64,000 nucleotides of DNA from Moniliophthora roreri (GCA_001466705.2 LATX02000024.1:310001-374000); one strand, 5' to 3'; positions 11,089 to 22,945 are shown, counted from the first letter of the stretch. A program made the numbers and translations. Notes: generated by a model not told the origin, from the letters alone.

Positions 11089-11422
11089 CTGTGAACTGAA
11101 CTTTATTGAACAGTACTGGGGAGCTTCGAAGCACGAGTACTATGGAGTGCTGCCAACATCGTCTATGAAGGAAATGAAGGATAATATGGTCCAGTCACTG
11201 GATAGTGTTTTACTTCTGAAAATTAGAAAGTATGTGGCTGTTTTATTATTCTTAGTCGAGTTCCTAACTCTCTTTTCACTTAGATTTGCCAACTGCTCAG
11301 CCAGATTCATTCACACATACTCAGAGGGTCTTTCCAGAAGTCAGGCAGCATGGGCCAATAGATGCTATCACAGACACTGCAAACTCCCTCCTGACATGCT
11401 CACAAAGGCCAGAGCTCAAGTG
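11089..11422 (+). pseudogene. C-terminal fragment of a fungal DDE-type transposase/endonuclease
   Basis: Directly after the gap the frame reads CELNFIEQYWGASKHEYYG, matching the C-terminal block of fungal DDE superfamily endonuclease-like transposases, where the Glu of the N-x-I-E motif is the last acid of the DDE triad. A 54-nt intron fits at 11,230-11,283 (GTATGT to TTAG). The second exon reads FANCSARFIHTYSEGLS and ends in a basic tail with a TAA stop. The first two catalytic Asp residues would lie upstream of the gap and are absent. Such enzymes cut and paste DNA transposons. Only this end is present, so it is not functional as seen. The family is inferred from motif memory, not a search. 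Confidence 0.65.
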
Positions 11423-11939
11423 TAATATTACACAACTATGTACATACACTTTCTACAGCCAATACTCCATCTAATGACTTGTTTATGTACTAAAAATTTT
11501 TTGAAACTCACTTGAGGATGATTTGACCTGTGACTGTGATGTGACATAATGACATGTCACAGCTTACTAAGAGGTGCTGGTTTCTGTTGCAAGCTACCTT
11601 ACATTTGCTTCAAGTTTATCAAACTCCTGCTTTCATTCCAGCTTGAAGATACACTTGTAAAATGCCAGTTCCTGCTTCTGCACACCTTTCTGATGTTTCT
11701 TCTGTTTGAATCCATGTCTTTCACCTTCATACAACTTGAACTCTACCCATGTGACTTGATGGATTCATATATAGCTTCTGATTGTTCCTTTGGAACTACT
11801 TGGTCAAGATCACCTTGAGGTAGCTGGCACAAAGGTGATTAAAGGGTGTATAATAAGAAAACCCAAGACAGAACGAACTAGCAGGGGCAGATTGAAATAG
11901 GGCTGGCAACCATGACCATATATAGTATGGTAGACCTGT
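11423..11939. other. Unassigned DNA after the DDE fragment
   Basis: AT-rich, with no convincing reading frame or repeat match inside the window. It may be the 3' part of the transposon that carried the DDE gene; no terminal inverted repeat was found before the R1 at 11,940. Confidence 0.4.
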
Positions 11940-12724
11940 TAATATGTCGAACCTAGAAAAGACCCACTTTAATTCATTTTACACTATTTCTGAATTGGAA
12001 CACTTTAATATGACATGAGATAACAGGTAATAAGGACTAGAGTGAGCCCAGTCTGCTAGTCATTGCCTTAGAGAAGCTGTGGTACCTTAGAAAGTACAAA
12101 GAGCTATATAATACGCTATACAGAGGTGTCTAAGCTGTACTTTCTAACCTATCTATGTATCAGATCCAAAGCAGATCACTCTCAAAACCTAGGGAATCTA
12201 ACTATGGCCCAATGAACACATTGGCTAGTTAACCAAGCTCTCAAAGTGCTATCAATGGGATTTTAACTTCTACTTTACTTTTCTATGACATCTGCAAAGT
12301 GCAAGCTGCAGTCAAACAGTACAGAGGTACTTAGAGGAGACATCAAAACAGAAAGATAACTTAGAACAGGAATGATCATAGAACGATCCTCCTCTGAAGT
12401 CAATATACGGATCAGAGTCAAAGCAGGCAATCTCTTAATAAAGAATTCACTGGTGGCTAAACAATATGCGATAAGCGAACTAGGTACAAAGACCACTCAG
12501 AAAGACAGAAATCACTTCCAAAGGACATTCACTACCTATAGACAGATACAACGAGACATATGAAGAATATCTAATGCACAAGAAATCCTAAATAAGACTG
12601 AGTGTGCATTGTCAAAGGAGATAGGAACAATAACAGCATGTTCCGACCTTGGAAACTTTGGCATCTAGGCCTCTGCCAATGTGTGGATACTAGAAAAGGG
12701 AAATGCTGTCAAGAGACAGGATGG
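11940..12724 (+). repeat. R1 repeat, 5' half, cut by a gap
   Basis: Starts with TAATATGTCGAACC and follows R1 to the N at 12,725. Confidence 0.85.
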
Positions 12725-12725
12725 N

Positions 12726-13493
12726 TAAAGAGTTCACTGGCAGTGAAACATGGGAAATAAACTAGAGAGGTACAAAGTCATCTCAGAAAGAAGGAAATCA
12801 CTTCTGAAGGACATCCACTACCTACAGACAGATACAACGAGACATATGAAGAATATCTAATGTGCAAGAAATCCTAAATAAGACCAAGTGTGCATTGTCA
12901 AAGGAGATCAGAACAATAACAGTGTGTTCCGACCTTGGAAAATTTGGCATCTAGGCCACTGCCAATGTGCAGATACTAGAAAAGAGAATGCTGTCAAAAG
13001 ACGGGACGGATACAGCCATCTGCTCGTAGATACCTGACTTAGAAAAGAGAAAATACAAATTATAGAGTCTAGAATGCCTGGGGGCATAGATACCCACGCA
13101 GATATGGTCAGATACCCTAGTGGCCAGACTCTGTGACATCCAAATAATCCCTCTTTTAGTATCTCAGTCACTCATTTGTCATTTCCTGAATTATCAGACA
13201 TTATTTATAATTTTCTGTAGATATATTCCTTGGACCATATATAAGGACAGCTAGATATTTGTACATACTCAAGTAACTCTGCCCCCTCTGATTGTGAATA
13301 CATGACAAGTTTGTTTGGTGTATAAATTTGTGTGCCATTCCAGTTTTGCTTCCTCACTACAGGCCCTGGAGATTGGTCCTGAGTGACTCCAGAGAGATAG
13401 AAATCTGATAACAAACTTGCATTGTAAGAGATAAGAGTAACATCTTGAGTGCATTATAGCACTTTTCTAAGAGAAACTTTACACCAAGAAGGA
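12726..13493 (+). repeat. R1 repeat, internal segment between gaps
   Basis: Overlaps the previous copy in R1 coordinates, so the two pieces cannot be one continuous R1. The gap join at 12,725 is therefore a junction between different copies. Confidence 0.8.
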
Positions 13494-13494
13494 N

Positions 13495-14920
13495 TGAGCA
13501 GCTAGTCAAAGCAAGTAGTAGAGAAGGATATAAAATATTAGCAGAGTAATGGTTGATGGTAGGCCATACAAGGGTACCCGACCACTGCTAGTATGAAAAT
13601 AAACAGCAAATCTGAACACAGAGAAGCATTCTGAAACCTGTAGAGAACTACACCATATAATACTTCTCTATCAAAAGCATACCAAAGGGGATATTTTCAC
13701 TTTTAATGATATTTTCAATCTATACCCAACTTGAAGGAAGAATAAAAGCCTTCAATGATACACATAATCAAGAAACAGATATGAAACAGAGGATGACAAA
13801 TTATTGGCAAGGGATACTCGAGATACCAAATGTCAAATTGAAGAATGAAATAGATGATCAGCTACTGGAAGGGTGCCTGTATCATGGAAAAATGGAAGAC
13901 AAAGCTGTATAATGAGAAACCAGCACAGCTGAGCTTATGCATACACTTTAAACATAGAGATGGAAGCATATTACATGTCCATAGAGCAGATGATAGTAGA
14001 TGGAGAAGGAAGGAACCATGTGGAGCAGCATGGAAGTATAATATTTTCAAATGGAGTCGGAAGGAGAGCCATTTGATAGAGAAAATTGCAAACAGTTAGT
14101 GTCAGAAGACTGCACAATCATTATAGAAAAAGAATAAGAGAGATTATGGCTATGAAGCCTGACTACAATTGGACACTGTGACACAGAAATTACCAAACAC
14201 AGCTCAGTTTATATAATATTTAGCATCTGACTCAGTTTTATTTGTATGTGTGACAGATATATTAGATTATTTATGTTGTAGGGTATATAAGGGGACATGT
14301 TTTGTAGGTGGAAAGCAGGAGAGATACTGCCCACTGATTACCAGAGTGTATGATGTTGTTGTTCAGGTAGAAGAGCTACCAGCAATCAGTATTTTTCAAC
14401 CACTTCAGGCTCTAGCTTATTTAGTTGTGCAAGAGGCACAGGCTAGTTGAGACCTGAGATTGTAACCCAAACCAGAGATATAAATAAAAGCTAGGAAGAG
14501 CTTAGTTTTTAACACAAGAGGCATGTTTTCTGACAAGTAGAACATTGTATCAGTTCACCAAGAGGGTAGCTGATGTGCATCAGTATAGGCTGGTGTTTTG
14601 ATTGTGACACAGACATTAGGAAAAACTGTATAGTACTATAATGAGTTCCCCAGGGTTTATAATCCACCTGCAGGGTATTATAACCCTTATAACCAGTCAT
14701 AACCCCCACTAATGAGGCCATAACCAGGTTATAACCCCCTGAAGCTAGGTTATAGCACTTTTCAGTTTTTGCTGATGGAGAGGGTTTCAGGCTAGCAGTG
14801 TCTAGAAGATTTGTCCTCTTGAGAATTGTTGCAGAACATAGCTAAGAGGGCTATATTCAGGTACAAGAGGTACCTTTGTTCTCACTTAGAAGAAGTTTAT
14901 TCTTTGGGCAGTTTCTGGTT
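13495..14920 (+). repeat. LTR-B copy, truncated at both gaps, carrying a small insertion
   Basis: Matches LTR-B (full copies at 55,877-57,545 and 58,813-60,482), including its TATATAAGG box (about 14,285). It is interrupted at 14,614-14,777 by a 164-bp inverted-repeat element. No LTR terminus is present. Confidence 0.82.
14614..14777. mobile_element. Small TTATAACC-rich inverted-repeat element (MITE-like), copy 2
   Basis: Its ends are CATTAGGAAAAACTG and the inverted CATCAGCAAAAACTG (13 of 15 match). Comparison with uninterrupted LTR-B shows that this segment is an insertion, with GA duplicated on both sides (14,612-14,613 and 14,778-14,779). The interior repeats TTATAACC or CATAACC about seven times. 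It has no coding capacity. Ends and interior resemble the element at 21,581-21,724. Confidence 0.6.
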
Positions 14921-14921
14921 N

Positions 14922-15158
14922 ACAAAACATGTCCCCTTATATACCCTACAACATAAATAATCTAATATATCTGTCACAAATACAAATAAAACTGAGTTGG
15001 GTGCTAAATATTATATAAACTAAGCTGTGTTTGGAAATTTCTCTGTCACAGTGTCCAATTGTAGTCAGGTTTCATAGCCATAATCTCTTTTATTCTTTTT
15101 CTTTGATGATTGTGCAGTCTTCTGATACTAACCATTTACAATTTTCTTTATCAAACAG
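14922..15158 (-). repeat. LTR-B fragment, reverse orientation
   Basis: Reverse complement of the TATA-to-upstream part of LTR-B, from the gap at 14,921 to an R1 terminus at 15,159. R1 inserted into this copy. Confidence 0.75.
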
Positions 15159-16407
15159 TAATATGGCAAACCTAGAAAAGAACCAATTTTATTCATTTTA
15201 CATTACTTTTGAATCAGAACACTTTAATATAACACAGGACTAGAGTGAGCCCAGTCTGCTAGTCATTGCCTTAGAGAAGCGAAGCAGATCACTCCTGAAA
15301 CCTGTAGGGAACCTAACTATGACCATATGAACATGCAGTCATACAGTACAGAGGTACTTAGAGAAGACATTAGAACAGAGAGACAACTTGGAAAGGAACA
15401 ATCAGAATGATCAGACATTGGAATTCAGAATCAAAGCTGATGATCTCTTAATAAAGAGTTCTAACATGGCACAAATAGATGAAATTACTTAACAAGAGGC
15501 AACACAACCTCAGAACAAGCATAGCTACATGACTACAGATACAACAAGACATATAATTGATATTCAAGGAATGCAAAGTCCTAGATAAGATTAAGAACAA
15601 ATTATCAAAGGAGACAGGAACAGGAACAGTATGTTCCAGCCTTGGAAGCTTTGAAACCTGGACATTGGCAGCTGTGCAGATGCTGGAAAAGAGAATGTGG
15701 AACAGATGGACTCATCCATCCATCCAGACCCCCCTAGAAAAGAGAAAAATCAAATGTCTAAGAGTCCAGAACACCAGAAAGCAGATACCTGTGCAGATAT
15801 GGTCGGATACCCTAATGGCCAGACTCTGTGACATCTGAATATTCCCTCTTTTAGCATTTCAGTCACTCATTTATTATTTTCTGAATTATCGGACATTATT
15901 TATAATTCTCTGTAGATATATTCCTTGGACTGTATATAAGGACAGCTAGATATTTGTACATACTCAAGTAACTCTGCCCCCTCTGATTGTGAATACATGA
16001 TGAGTTTGTTTGGTGTATAATTGCATGTGCCATTCCAGTTTTGCTTCCTCACTTCAGGCCCTGGAGATTGGTCCTGAGTGACTCCAGAGAGATAGAAATC
16101 TGATAACAAACTTGCGTCATAAGAGACAAAGAATAACATCTTTAGTGCACTTGGCACTTTTCTAAGAGATAACTTTACACTAAAAGTTCTGGTGGCTTTT
16201 GGAGTGTGGCCTGTGTTGGGTATCAGGTTGTGACACACTTAGAGTCTTAGCAAGGGGTGTGCCTGCACTGAACTCTTTGTAGAAATTGGTCTAGGACCTT
16301 TTCCAGTACACTGTGTACTGTAGTTATCTTAAAGAAGTCTTGAACTCTGTAGGGTCAGACTATATCAGCTACTGAGTCTTTTGGTGGGACTGTAGCTCTT
16401 GTGTTTG
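15159..16407 (+). repeat. R1 repeat, truncated at a gap
   Basis: Starts TAATATGGCAAACC. Compared with full copies it has an internal deletion near 15,235-15,290, and it is cut by the N at 16,408. Confidence 0.8.
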
Positions 16408-16408
16408 N

Positions 16409-17235
16409 GCTATCAATGGGATTTTAACTTCTACTTTACTTTTCTATGACATCTGCAAAGTGCAAGCTGCAGTCAAACAGTACAGAGGTACTTAGAGAAG
16501 ACATCAGAACAGAGAGATGACTTGGAAAGGAACAATCAGAATGATCAGACATTGGAATTCAATATGCAGATCAGAATCAAAGCTGATAATCTCTTAATAA
16601 AGAGTTCTAATGTGGCACAAATAGATGAAATTACTTAACAAGAGGCAACACAGCCTCAGAACAAGTGTAGCTACATGACTACAGATACAACAAGACATAT
16701 AATTGATATTCAAGGAATGCAAAGTCCTAGATAAGATCAAGAACAAATTATCAAAGGAGACAGGAACAGGAACAGTATGTTCCAGCCTTGGAAGCTTTGA
16801 AACCTGGACATTGGCAGCTGTGCAGATGCTGGAAAAGAGCATGCTGTAAGGATGCAGAATGAATAGACTCATCTGTCCATCCAGACCCACCTAGAAAAGA
16901 GAAAAATCAAATGTCTAAGAGTCCAGAACACCAGAAAGCAGATACCTGTGCAGATATGGTCGGATACCCTAATGGCCAGACTCTGTGACATCTGAATATT
17001 CCCTCTTTTAGCATTTTAGTCACTCATTTATTATTTCCTGAATTATCAGACATTATTTATATTTTTCTGTAGATATATTCTATGGACCATATATAAGAAC
17101 AGCTAGATATTCATATATACTAAAGTAACTCTGCTCCCTCTGATTGTGAATACATGATGAGTTTGTTTGGTGTATAATTGCATGTGCCATTCCAGTTTTG
17201 CTTCCTCACTTCAGGCTCTAGAGATTGGTCCTGAG
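16409..17235 (+). repeat. R1 repeat segment between gaps
   Basis: Internal part of R1. It overlaps the preceding piece in R1 coordinates, and the two are nearly identical over long stretches. Confidence 0.78.
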
Positions 17236-17236
17236 N

Positions 17237-17662
17237 TATGCAGATATGGTCGGATACCCTAATGGCCAGACTCTGTGACATCTGAATATTCCCTCTTTTA
17301 GCATTTTAGTCACTCATTTATTATTTCCTGAATTATCAGACATTATTTATATTTTTCTGTAGATATATTCCTTGGACCATATATAAGGACAGCTAGATAT
17401 TTGTATATACTCAAGTAACTCTGCCCCCTCTGATTGTGAATACATGATGAGTTTGTTTGGTGTATAATTGTGTGTGCCATTTCAGTTTTGCTTCCTCACT
17501 TCAGGCCCTGGAGATTGGTTCTGAGTGACTCCAGAGAGATAGACATCTGATAATGAACTTGCATCGTAAGAGACAAAGAATAACATCTTTAGTGCACTTG
17601 GCACTTTTCTAAGAGATAACTTTACACCAAAAGTTCTGGTGGCTTTTGGAGTGTGGCCTGTG
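17237..17662 (+). repeat. R1 repeat segment between gaps
   Basis: Repeats the same R1 interval as the end of the previous piece and the start of the next one, which suggests scaffolded ends of separate copies rather than a true array. Confidence 0.78.
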
Positions 17663-17663
17663 N

Positions 17664-18161
17664 TGGACCATATATAAGGACAGCTAGATATTTGTATATA
17701 CTCAAGTAACTCTGCCCCCTCTGATTGTGAATACATGATGAGTTTGTTTGGTGTATAATTGTGTGTGCCATTTCAGTTTTGCTTCCTCACTTCAGGCCCT
17801 GGAGATTGGTCCTGAGTGACTCCAGAGAGATAGAAATCTGATAATGAACTTGTGTCATAAGAGACAAAGAATAATATCTTTAGTGCACTTGGCACTTTTC
17901 TAAGAGATAACTTTACACCAAAAGTTCTGGTGGCTTTTGGAGTGTGGCCTGTGTTGGGTATCAGGTTGTGACACACTTAGAGTCTTAACAAAGGAATTGG
18001 GCAAGCTCTTTGTAGAAAACTAGTCTAGGACCTTTTCCAGTACACTGTGTACTGTAGTTGTCTTAAAGAAGTCTTGAACTCCATAGGGTCAGACTATATT
18101 GGTTACTGAGTCTTTTGGTGGGACTGTAGCTCTTGTATTTTGTGCTTTGTGCACCATGTTC

Positions 18162-18200
<39 letters not shown>

Positions 18201-18359
18201 TGTGTTTGGATATAAACCCTTTTAAAACCCATATATATACTCTTCTGGAGGTGAACACTTTGAAGTAGATTGCTTCAATAAGAGAGAATCAACCTAGCTA
18301 AGAGTTTTGTTGGCATTCTAAGTGCAGCAACTCTGATCATGTCAATCCACACTTGCACA
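17664..18359 (+). repeat. R1 repeat segment up to a gap
   Basis: Runs from the TATA region toward the R1 3' end and is cut by the N at 18,360. It includes a long (TG)n run. Confidence 0.78.
18163..18198. repeat. (TG)n microsatellite inside R1
   Basis: About 18 TG units. Other R1 copies have only short TG/CA runs at this place, so the tract has expanded in this copy. Confidence 0.9.
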
Positions 18360-18360
18360 N

Positions 18361-18491
18361 CAATCATGCTGGACAGTGAACACTATAAAGAAATGCTTTG
18401 AGCTGCCAGAGTCTAAAATACTCTGGAATTCATGAACAAAAGCAGCCAATACAAAGGGAGATTCCAGAAGTGGCACTGTCAGCCATCCTAG
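18361..18491. other. Short unassigned segment between a gap and R1
   Basis: 131 bp with no match elsewhere in the window. Its last bases CTAG are the left flank of the full R1 that follows. Confidence 0.4.
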
Positions 18492-20237
18492 TAATATGGC
18501 AAACCTAGAAAAGACCCAATTTTATTCATTTTACATTACTTTTGAATCGGAACACTTTAATATGACACAAGATAATGGGTAATAAGAACTAGAGTGAGCC
18601 CAGTCTGCAAGTCATTGCCTTAAAGAAGCTATAGTGCATTGGAAAGTATAAAGAGCTATATAACATGCTATACAGAGGTGTCTAAGCTGTAATTTCTGAC
18701 TTATCTATGTATCAGATCCAAAGCAGATCACTCCCAAAACCTATAGAGAACCTAAATAGAGCACAATGAACACATTAGCTAGTTATCCAAGCTTTCAAAG
18801 TGCTATCAATAGGATTTTATTTTTATTTTAACTTTCTATGACATCTGCAAAGTGCAACATGCAGTCAGATAGTACAGAGGTACTTAAAAGAGACATCAAA
18901 ACAGAAAGATGACTTAGAACAGAAACAATCAAAGAATGATTATCCTCTGAAGTCAATATACAGATCAAAGTCAAAGCAGACAATCTCTTACTAAAGAGCT
19001 CAAAGGCAGCAAAACTATATGAAATAATATAAATAAGTACAAAGCAACCTCAGAAGCTAGAAGACTACTTCTGTAGGACTGAAGTGACTTAATAGACAGA
19101 CACAGTGAGACATATGAAGAATATCTAATGCATGAGAAGTTCTAACTAAGACCAAGAAGTGCATTGGCAAAGGAGATAGGAACAGTAACAGTATGTTCTG
19201 ACCTCAGAAACTTTGGCATCTAGACCTCTGCCAATGTGTGGATGCTAGAAAGAGAAATGCTGTATGGAAACAGGATGGATACACCCATCTGCTTGTAGAT
19301 ACCTGAATTAGAAAAGAGAAAATACAAATTATAGAGTCCAGACCATCTGGAGAAGCAGATACCTGTGTGGATACAGTCAGATACCCTAGTTGCCAGACTT
19401 CATGACATCTGAATATTCCCTCTTTTAGTATCTCTGTCACTCATTTATTATTTCCTGAATTATTGGACATTATTTCTAATTTTCTGTAGATATATTCTGT
19501 GGACCATATATAAGGACAGCTAGATATGTGTATATACTCAAGTAACTCTGCCCCCTCTGATTGTGAATACATGACATGATTGTTTTGTGTATAATTGCAT
19601 GTGCCATTCCAGTTTTGCTTCCTTACTTCAGGCTCTAGAGATTGGTTCTGAGTGAGTCCAGAGAGATAGAAATCTGATAATGAACTTGCATCATAAGAGA
19701 CAAAGAGTAACATCTTTAGTGCATTTGGCACTTTTCTAAGAGACACTTTACACCAAGAAGGAGCCTTGGGCACTTGGAGTGTGGCCTGTATTGGGTATCA
19801 GGTTGTGACACACTTAGAGTCTTAGCAAGAGGTGTGCCTGTGCTGAGCTCTTTGTAGAAACTGGTCTAGAACCTTTTCCAGTATGCTGTGTACTGTAGTT
19901 GTCTTAAAGTCTTGAACTCCATAGAGTCAGACTATATCAGCTATTGAGTCTTTGTATGGGACTGGAGCTCTTGTGTTTGTGCTTTGTGCACTATGTTCTT
20001 TGTGTTTTGTGTGTGTTGTGAAATAAACCCATTTTAAAACCCATATATACTCCTTTGGAGATGAACACTATGAAGTAGAACACTTCAATAAGAGAGAATC
20101 AACCTAGCTAAGAGTTTTTTTAGCATTCTAAGTGTGGCAACTCTGATCATCTCGATCCACACTTACACAACTTGAGATAGAACTTTTGGAGGTTATCTTT
20201 TGGGTAGTTTTCCATTAGTCTTATCTTAGACAAATTA
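18492..20237 (+). repeat. R1 repeat, full copy (1,746 bp)
   Basis: Begins TAATATGGC and ends GACAAATTA; the two ends are imperfect inverted repeats. The flanks CTAG and CTGG may be a decayed 4-bp target duplication. Promoter-like TATATAAGG lies about 1.01 kb from the start (19,508) and AATAAA about 1.53 kb (20,022). That arrangement fits an LTR with U3, R and U5, although the TAAT/ATTA ends are not the usual TG/CA. Confidence 0.88.
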
Positions 20238-20420
20238 CTGGTGGAATTACTAGTGGTTCTATAGAGTAACTACTGAAAGTCTCTTCATTGGCAGAACTAT
20301 CAACAGTTACATTGTGGTTTATATTTGTATTATCAACATGATCCAAGTGATCTGGTTCCTCAAGCTCAATTTCTAGTTTGAGTGAGGTGGCAAGATGAGC
20401 TTGAGAACATAGGTTCTGAG

Positions 20421-22703
20421 CTAGTGACAATAAATGGTTGGCAGAAGTGGATGAAGATAGGCAGTCTGAAGATCACTGGTGGGTGGTATTAGATGCAGTT
20501 TTGCCAGAGCTTGGAGTGGTGGTAGAATCACCTCCATGCATGAACAAGGTATGATTGCAATATGAGGAGTGGTTGGATGATGAAGAGGGGTATCTAGGCA
20601 TTTTGCTCTGAATCTGCCAGTTGGTGTTGATGTGAACAACCTTTTCCACAAAGTAGTCTCATGATTCACAGTTAATTGTAGGGATCATCAGAAGTGGCTG
20701 TATATGCTTCAGTACAAACATAGTGCCATTCAGCATTATTTGGCAAAGCAGTTAATTGCCTCAGCCCATGACAGCTGAAAGTAGACCAATGCTAGCATGT
20801 TCAGTGCATCACACCATTCAGTAATGAAATCTATAAACCTCCCAGACTTTGAATGCTTTAACCACAGTTCTTTCTTCAACAGCACTGCTTGAGCAAAATC
20901 TGAAACACTAGAATGACATGTAAGAGCTGCAAGGATATCTCTGGCAGAATGCTGTTCACCAGTAACAGGATGCTGAGGTGGACAGACACTGCCAACAACT
21001 GACAGAGAAAGCCTTGAGGTAAGGATTTGAGAGACTAGACTATCTTGTCCCCAAAATGCTAACTAGAGATTATACTCCTCCAGTATGAAGTCTGTTGATA
21101 GCACAGAAGGGTAGACTGGTATAATGTGTAGATTAACGACAGACTGTATTGATGGTGGCAGGCCACAAATCCAAGGCATAAGACCCAGGTTTCCAATCAT
21201 ACCCATGCAGGCTCTCAGCCAAGTACTAAAGTTCAACCTCTTCTGAAGAATTGGTATTGTGGTTGTAGCAAGTAACATTGGTGGGGGTAAACAAGAAATA
21301 GAAAGAAGCAAAGGTTGTTGGCCAGTCAAACTCTGGTTATATTGACGTTGTTCCAGAGAACAGTCTTGGTCAACACCAGCATGTAAAGAACTAGAAGGGG
21401 TAAAGAGAGGCATAAAATGAAAGGTGGGCAAGAAACCCAATTGAACAGAATTTAAATTAGATGCAGTAGCCTGACACCAAGGCCACTGAGGTGTATTATG
21501 AATGATAGTTTGTACACCCAGTTGCTCTGGTAATAGAGCCCCCACAGACATAGGCATGAGAACCATCTGCCAGACTCTATCATTACACAAAACTGCAAAA
21601 GGTTATAACCCGTCTCCAGGGGGTTATAACCCATCAAGACCAGTCATAACCCCCCAAAACCAGTCATAACCTAGTTATAACCTAGTTATAACTGAGTTAT
21701 GACCTTCTGCAGTTTTGTGCAATGATTAATAATGGCTTCAGTAGCAGAAAATAAACTACAATCAAAAGTAGAAGACAAAGAATTATGAGTACTATGTGGC
21801 AGTGGATATGGAGGTGGCTGTGCCTGTGATGGTCATGGAGGTAGAGATTGAAAACCCAAGAGTAGAAGTGGTGGTGGTTGATTCTACAATATATACATAT
21901 CCAGACTTGCACTTCCAGAAGGCTGAGGATCAGACAGTGGCACATTATGGGGATTCACACCCCTATGCTGAACCACAGTACTAGCAACAACCTCCTCCCC
22001 AGCCAAGAACAAAGAATCACTGTCATCCTTGTCATAGAGGCTTAGGATATCACCAGTAGCAGACTGACCATCCTCTTCATCAGTTACTTCCTCAACCATT
22101 GCTGGGAAACTCTGGAAATGTTCTCTATTCAGAACCAGGAGCCCATTAGGCTGAGGTGTCACAGCATGTGGAGCAGACAAGGGAAAAATACATAGTTGAG
22201 AAGCAGAATAAGACTGGTTCCAAGCAAATTGATAAGGAAAAGATAATCTAGAAAGAGAATTATGCTGAAGAAATAAATGATTTATTTGAGAAACATTAAG
22301 GTCATTATTAAAGTGGACACTCTGACATAACAAGGGCCAAGCAAGAGGTCTAGGCACTCCACACCCTTGAAGCAGGGATACCTGAGGTAACATATAAGAA
22401 GAAGTATGTGAAGGCAAGGAAAAAGGTATTTCTGCAGGGGAAGGTGGAGGAGCATTTGGTCAAGAGATCAAGGAAGACATTGGGTAATGACAAGCCAGAT
22501 TCAAGGCCATCTGGATGCATTCAGAGAGGGAAAGTGTGGCATGATGACAATGAGGGGTTAAAAGGTTGAGATCTTAAAAATTGTGATAAGGTGAATAATG
22601 AAAAAGATTCTATAGGATAAAAAATGGAATGATTCAAGGCTGATTGCAATTGAGCTGGGAGATAATTTGAGATGACATGAGCTGGAGCATCAAAGAGGTC
22701 CAA
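20421..22703 (-). pseudogene. Large broken reverse-strand gene of unknown family, Gag-like segment
   Basis: Reverse-strand frames at 22,703-22,521, 22,417-21,884, 21,590-21,063 and 20,669-20,421 link through short stop-interrupted stretches into a product of perhaps 700 residues. It is Pro/Ser/Leu-rich, with an acidic patch near 22,060 (VEEVTDEEDG). Toward the C-terminus, at about 20,950-20,745, it reads HSKSGRFIDFITEWCDAL and then LSWAEAINCFAK, a W/F-spaced pattern that resembles retrotransposon capsid domains. I do not recognise a named family and treat Gag as a tentative guess. A small inverted-repeat element splits it at 21,581-21,724. No protease or RT lies on this strand nearby. Confidence 0.4.
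21581..21724. mobile_element. Small TTATAACC-rich inverted-repeat element (MITE-like), copy 1
   Basis: 144 bp, bounded by CATTACACAAAACTGCA and the inverted CATTGCACAAAACTGCA (16 of 17 match) and flanked by AT on both sides. Inside are about seven TTATAACC or CATAACC words spaced roughly 10-17 bp. It has no reading frame of its own and interrupts the reverse-strand gene. Confidence 0.68.
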
Positions 22704-22737
22704 ATGAAATGTGTAGGTGTTGAGTTAAGGAAATATG

Positions 22738-22945
22738 CCCATAACCTGTTATAACAGGAACACCTAGATGAATACACCATAAGCTAAAGCTCCTCAGACA
22801 GAACCAGAAAATGGTAAACAGCTAAATATATACCTAGATGAATACACTGTGAGCTAAAGCTAGTGTGGTAATCAGTGTAGGTATATAGATGATAAATAAA
22901 AGATATCATACCTCCTCAGACAGGACCAGATAATGGTAAACAGCT
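22738..22945. repeat. Interleaved short direct duplications
   Basis: The words ACCTAGATGAATACA (about 22,762 and 22,832) and CCTCAGACAG followed by ATGGTAAACAGCT (about 22,793 and 22,912) occur twice in alternating order, so a roughly 70-120-bp segment was duplicated and diverged. A palindromic CCTGTTATAACAGG starts this stretch at 22,745. Confidence 0.5.

Noticed and set aside
21590..21710. TTATAACC array as a possible CRISPR-like or telomere-like repeat
   Set aside because: Words are too short and unevenly spaced for CRISPR, sit inside inverted ends, and do not match a telomere unit.
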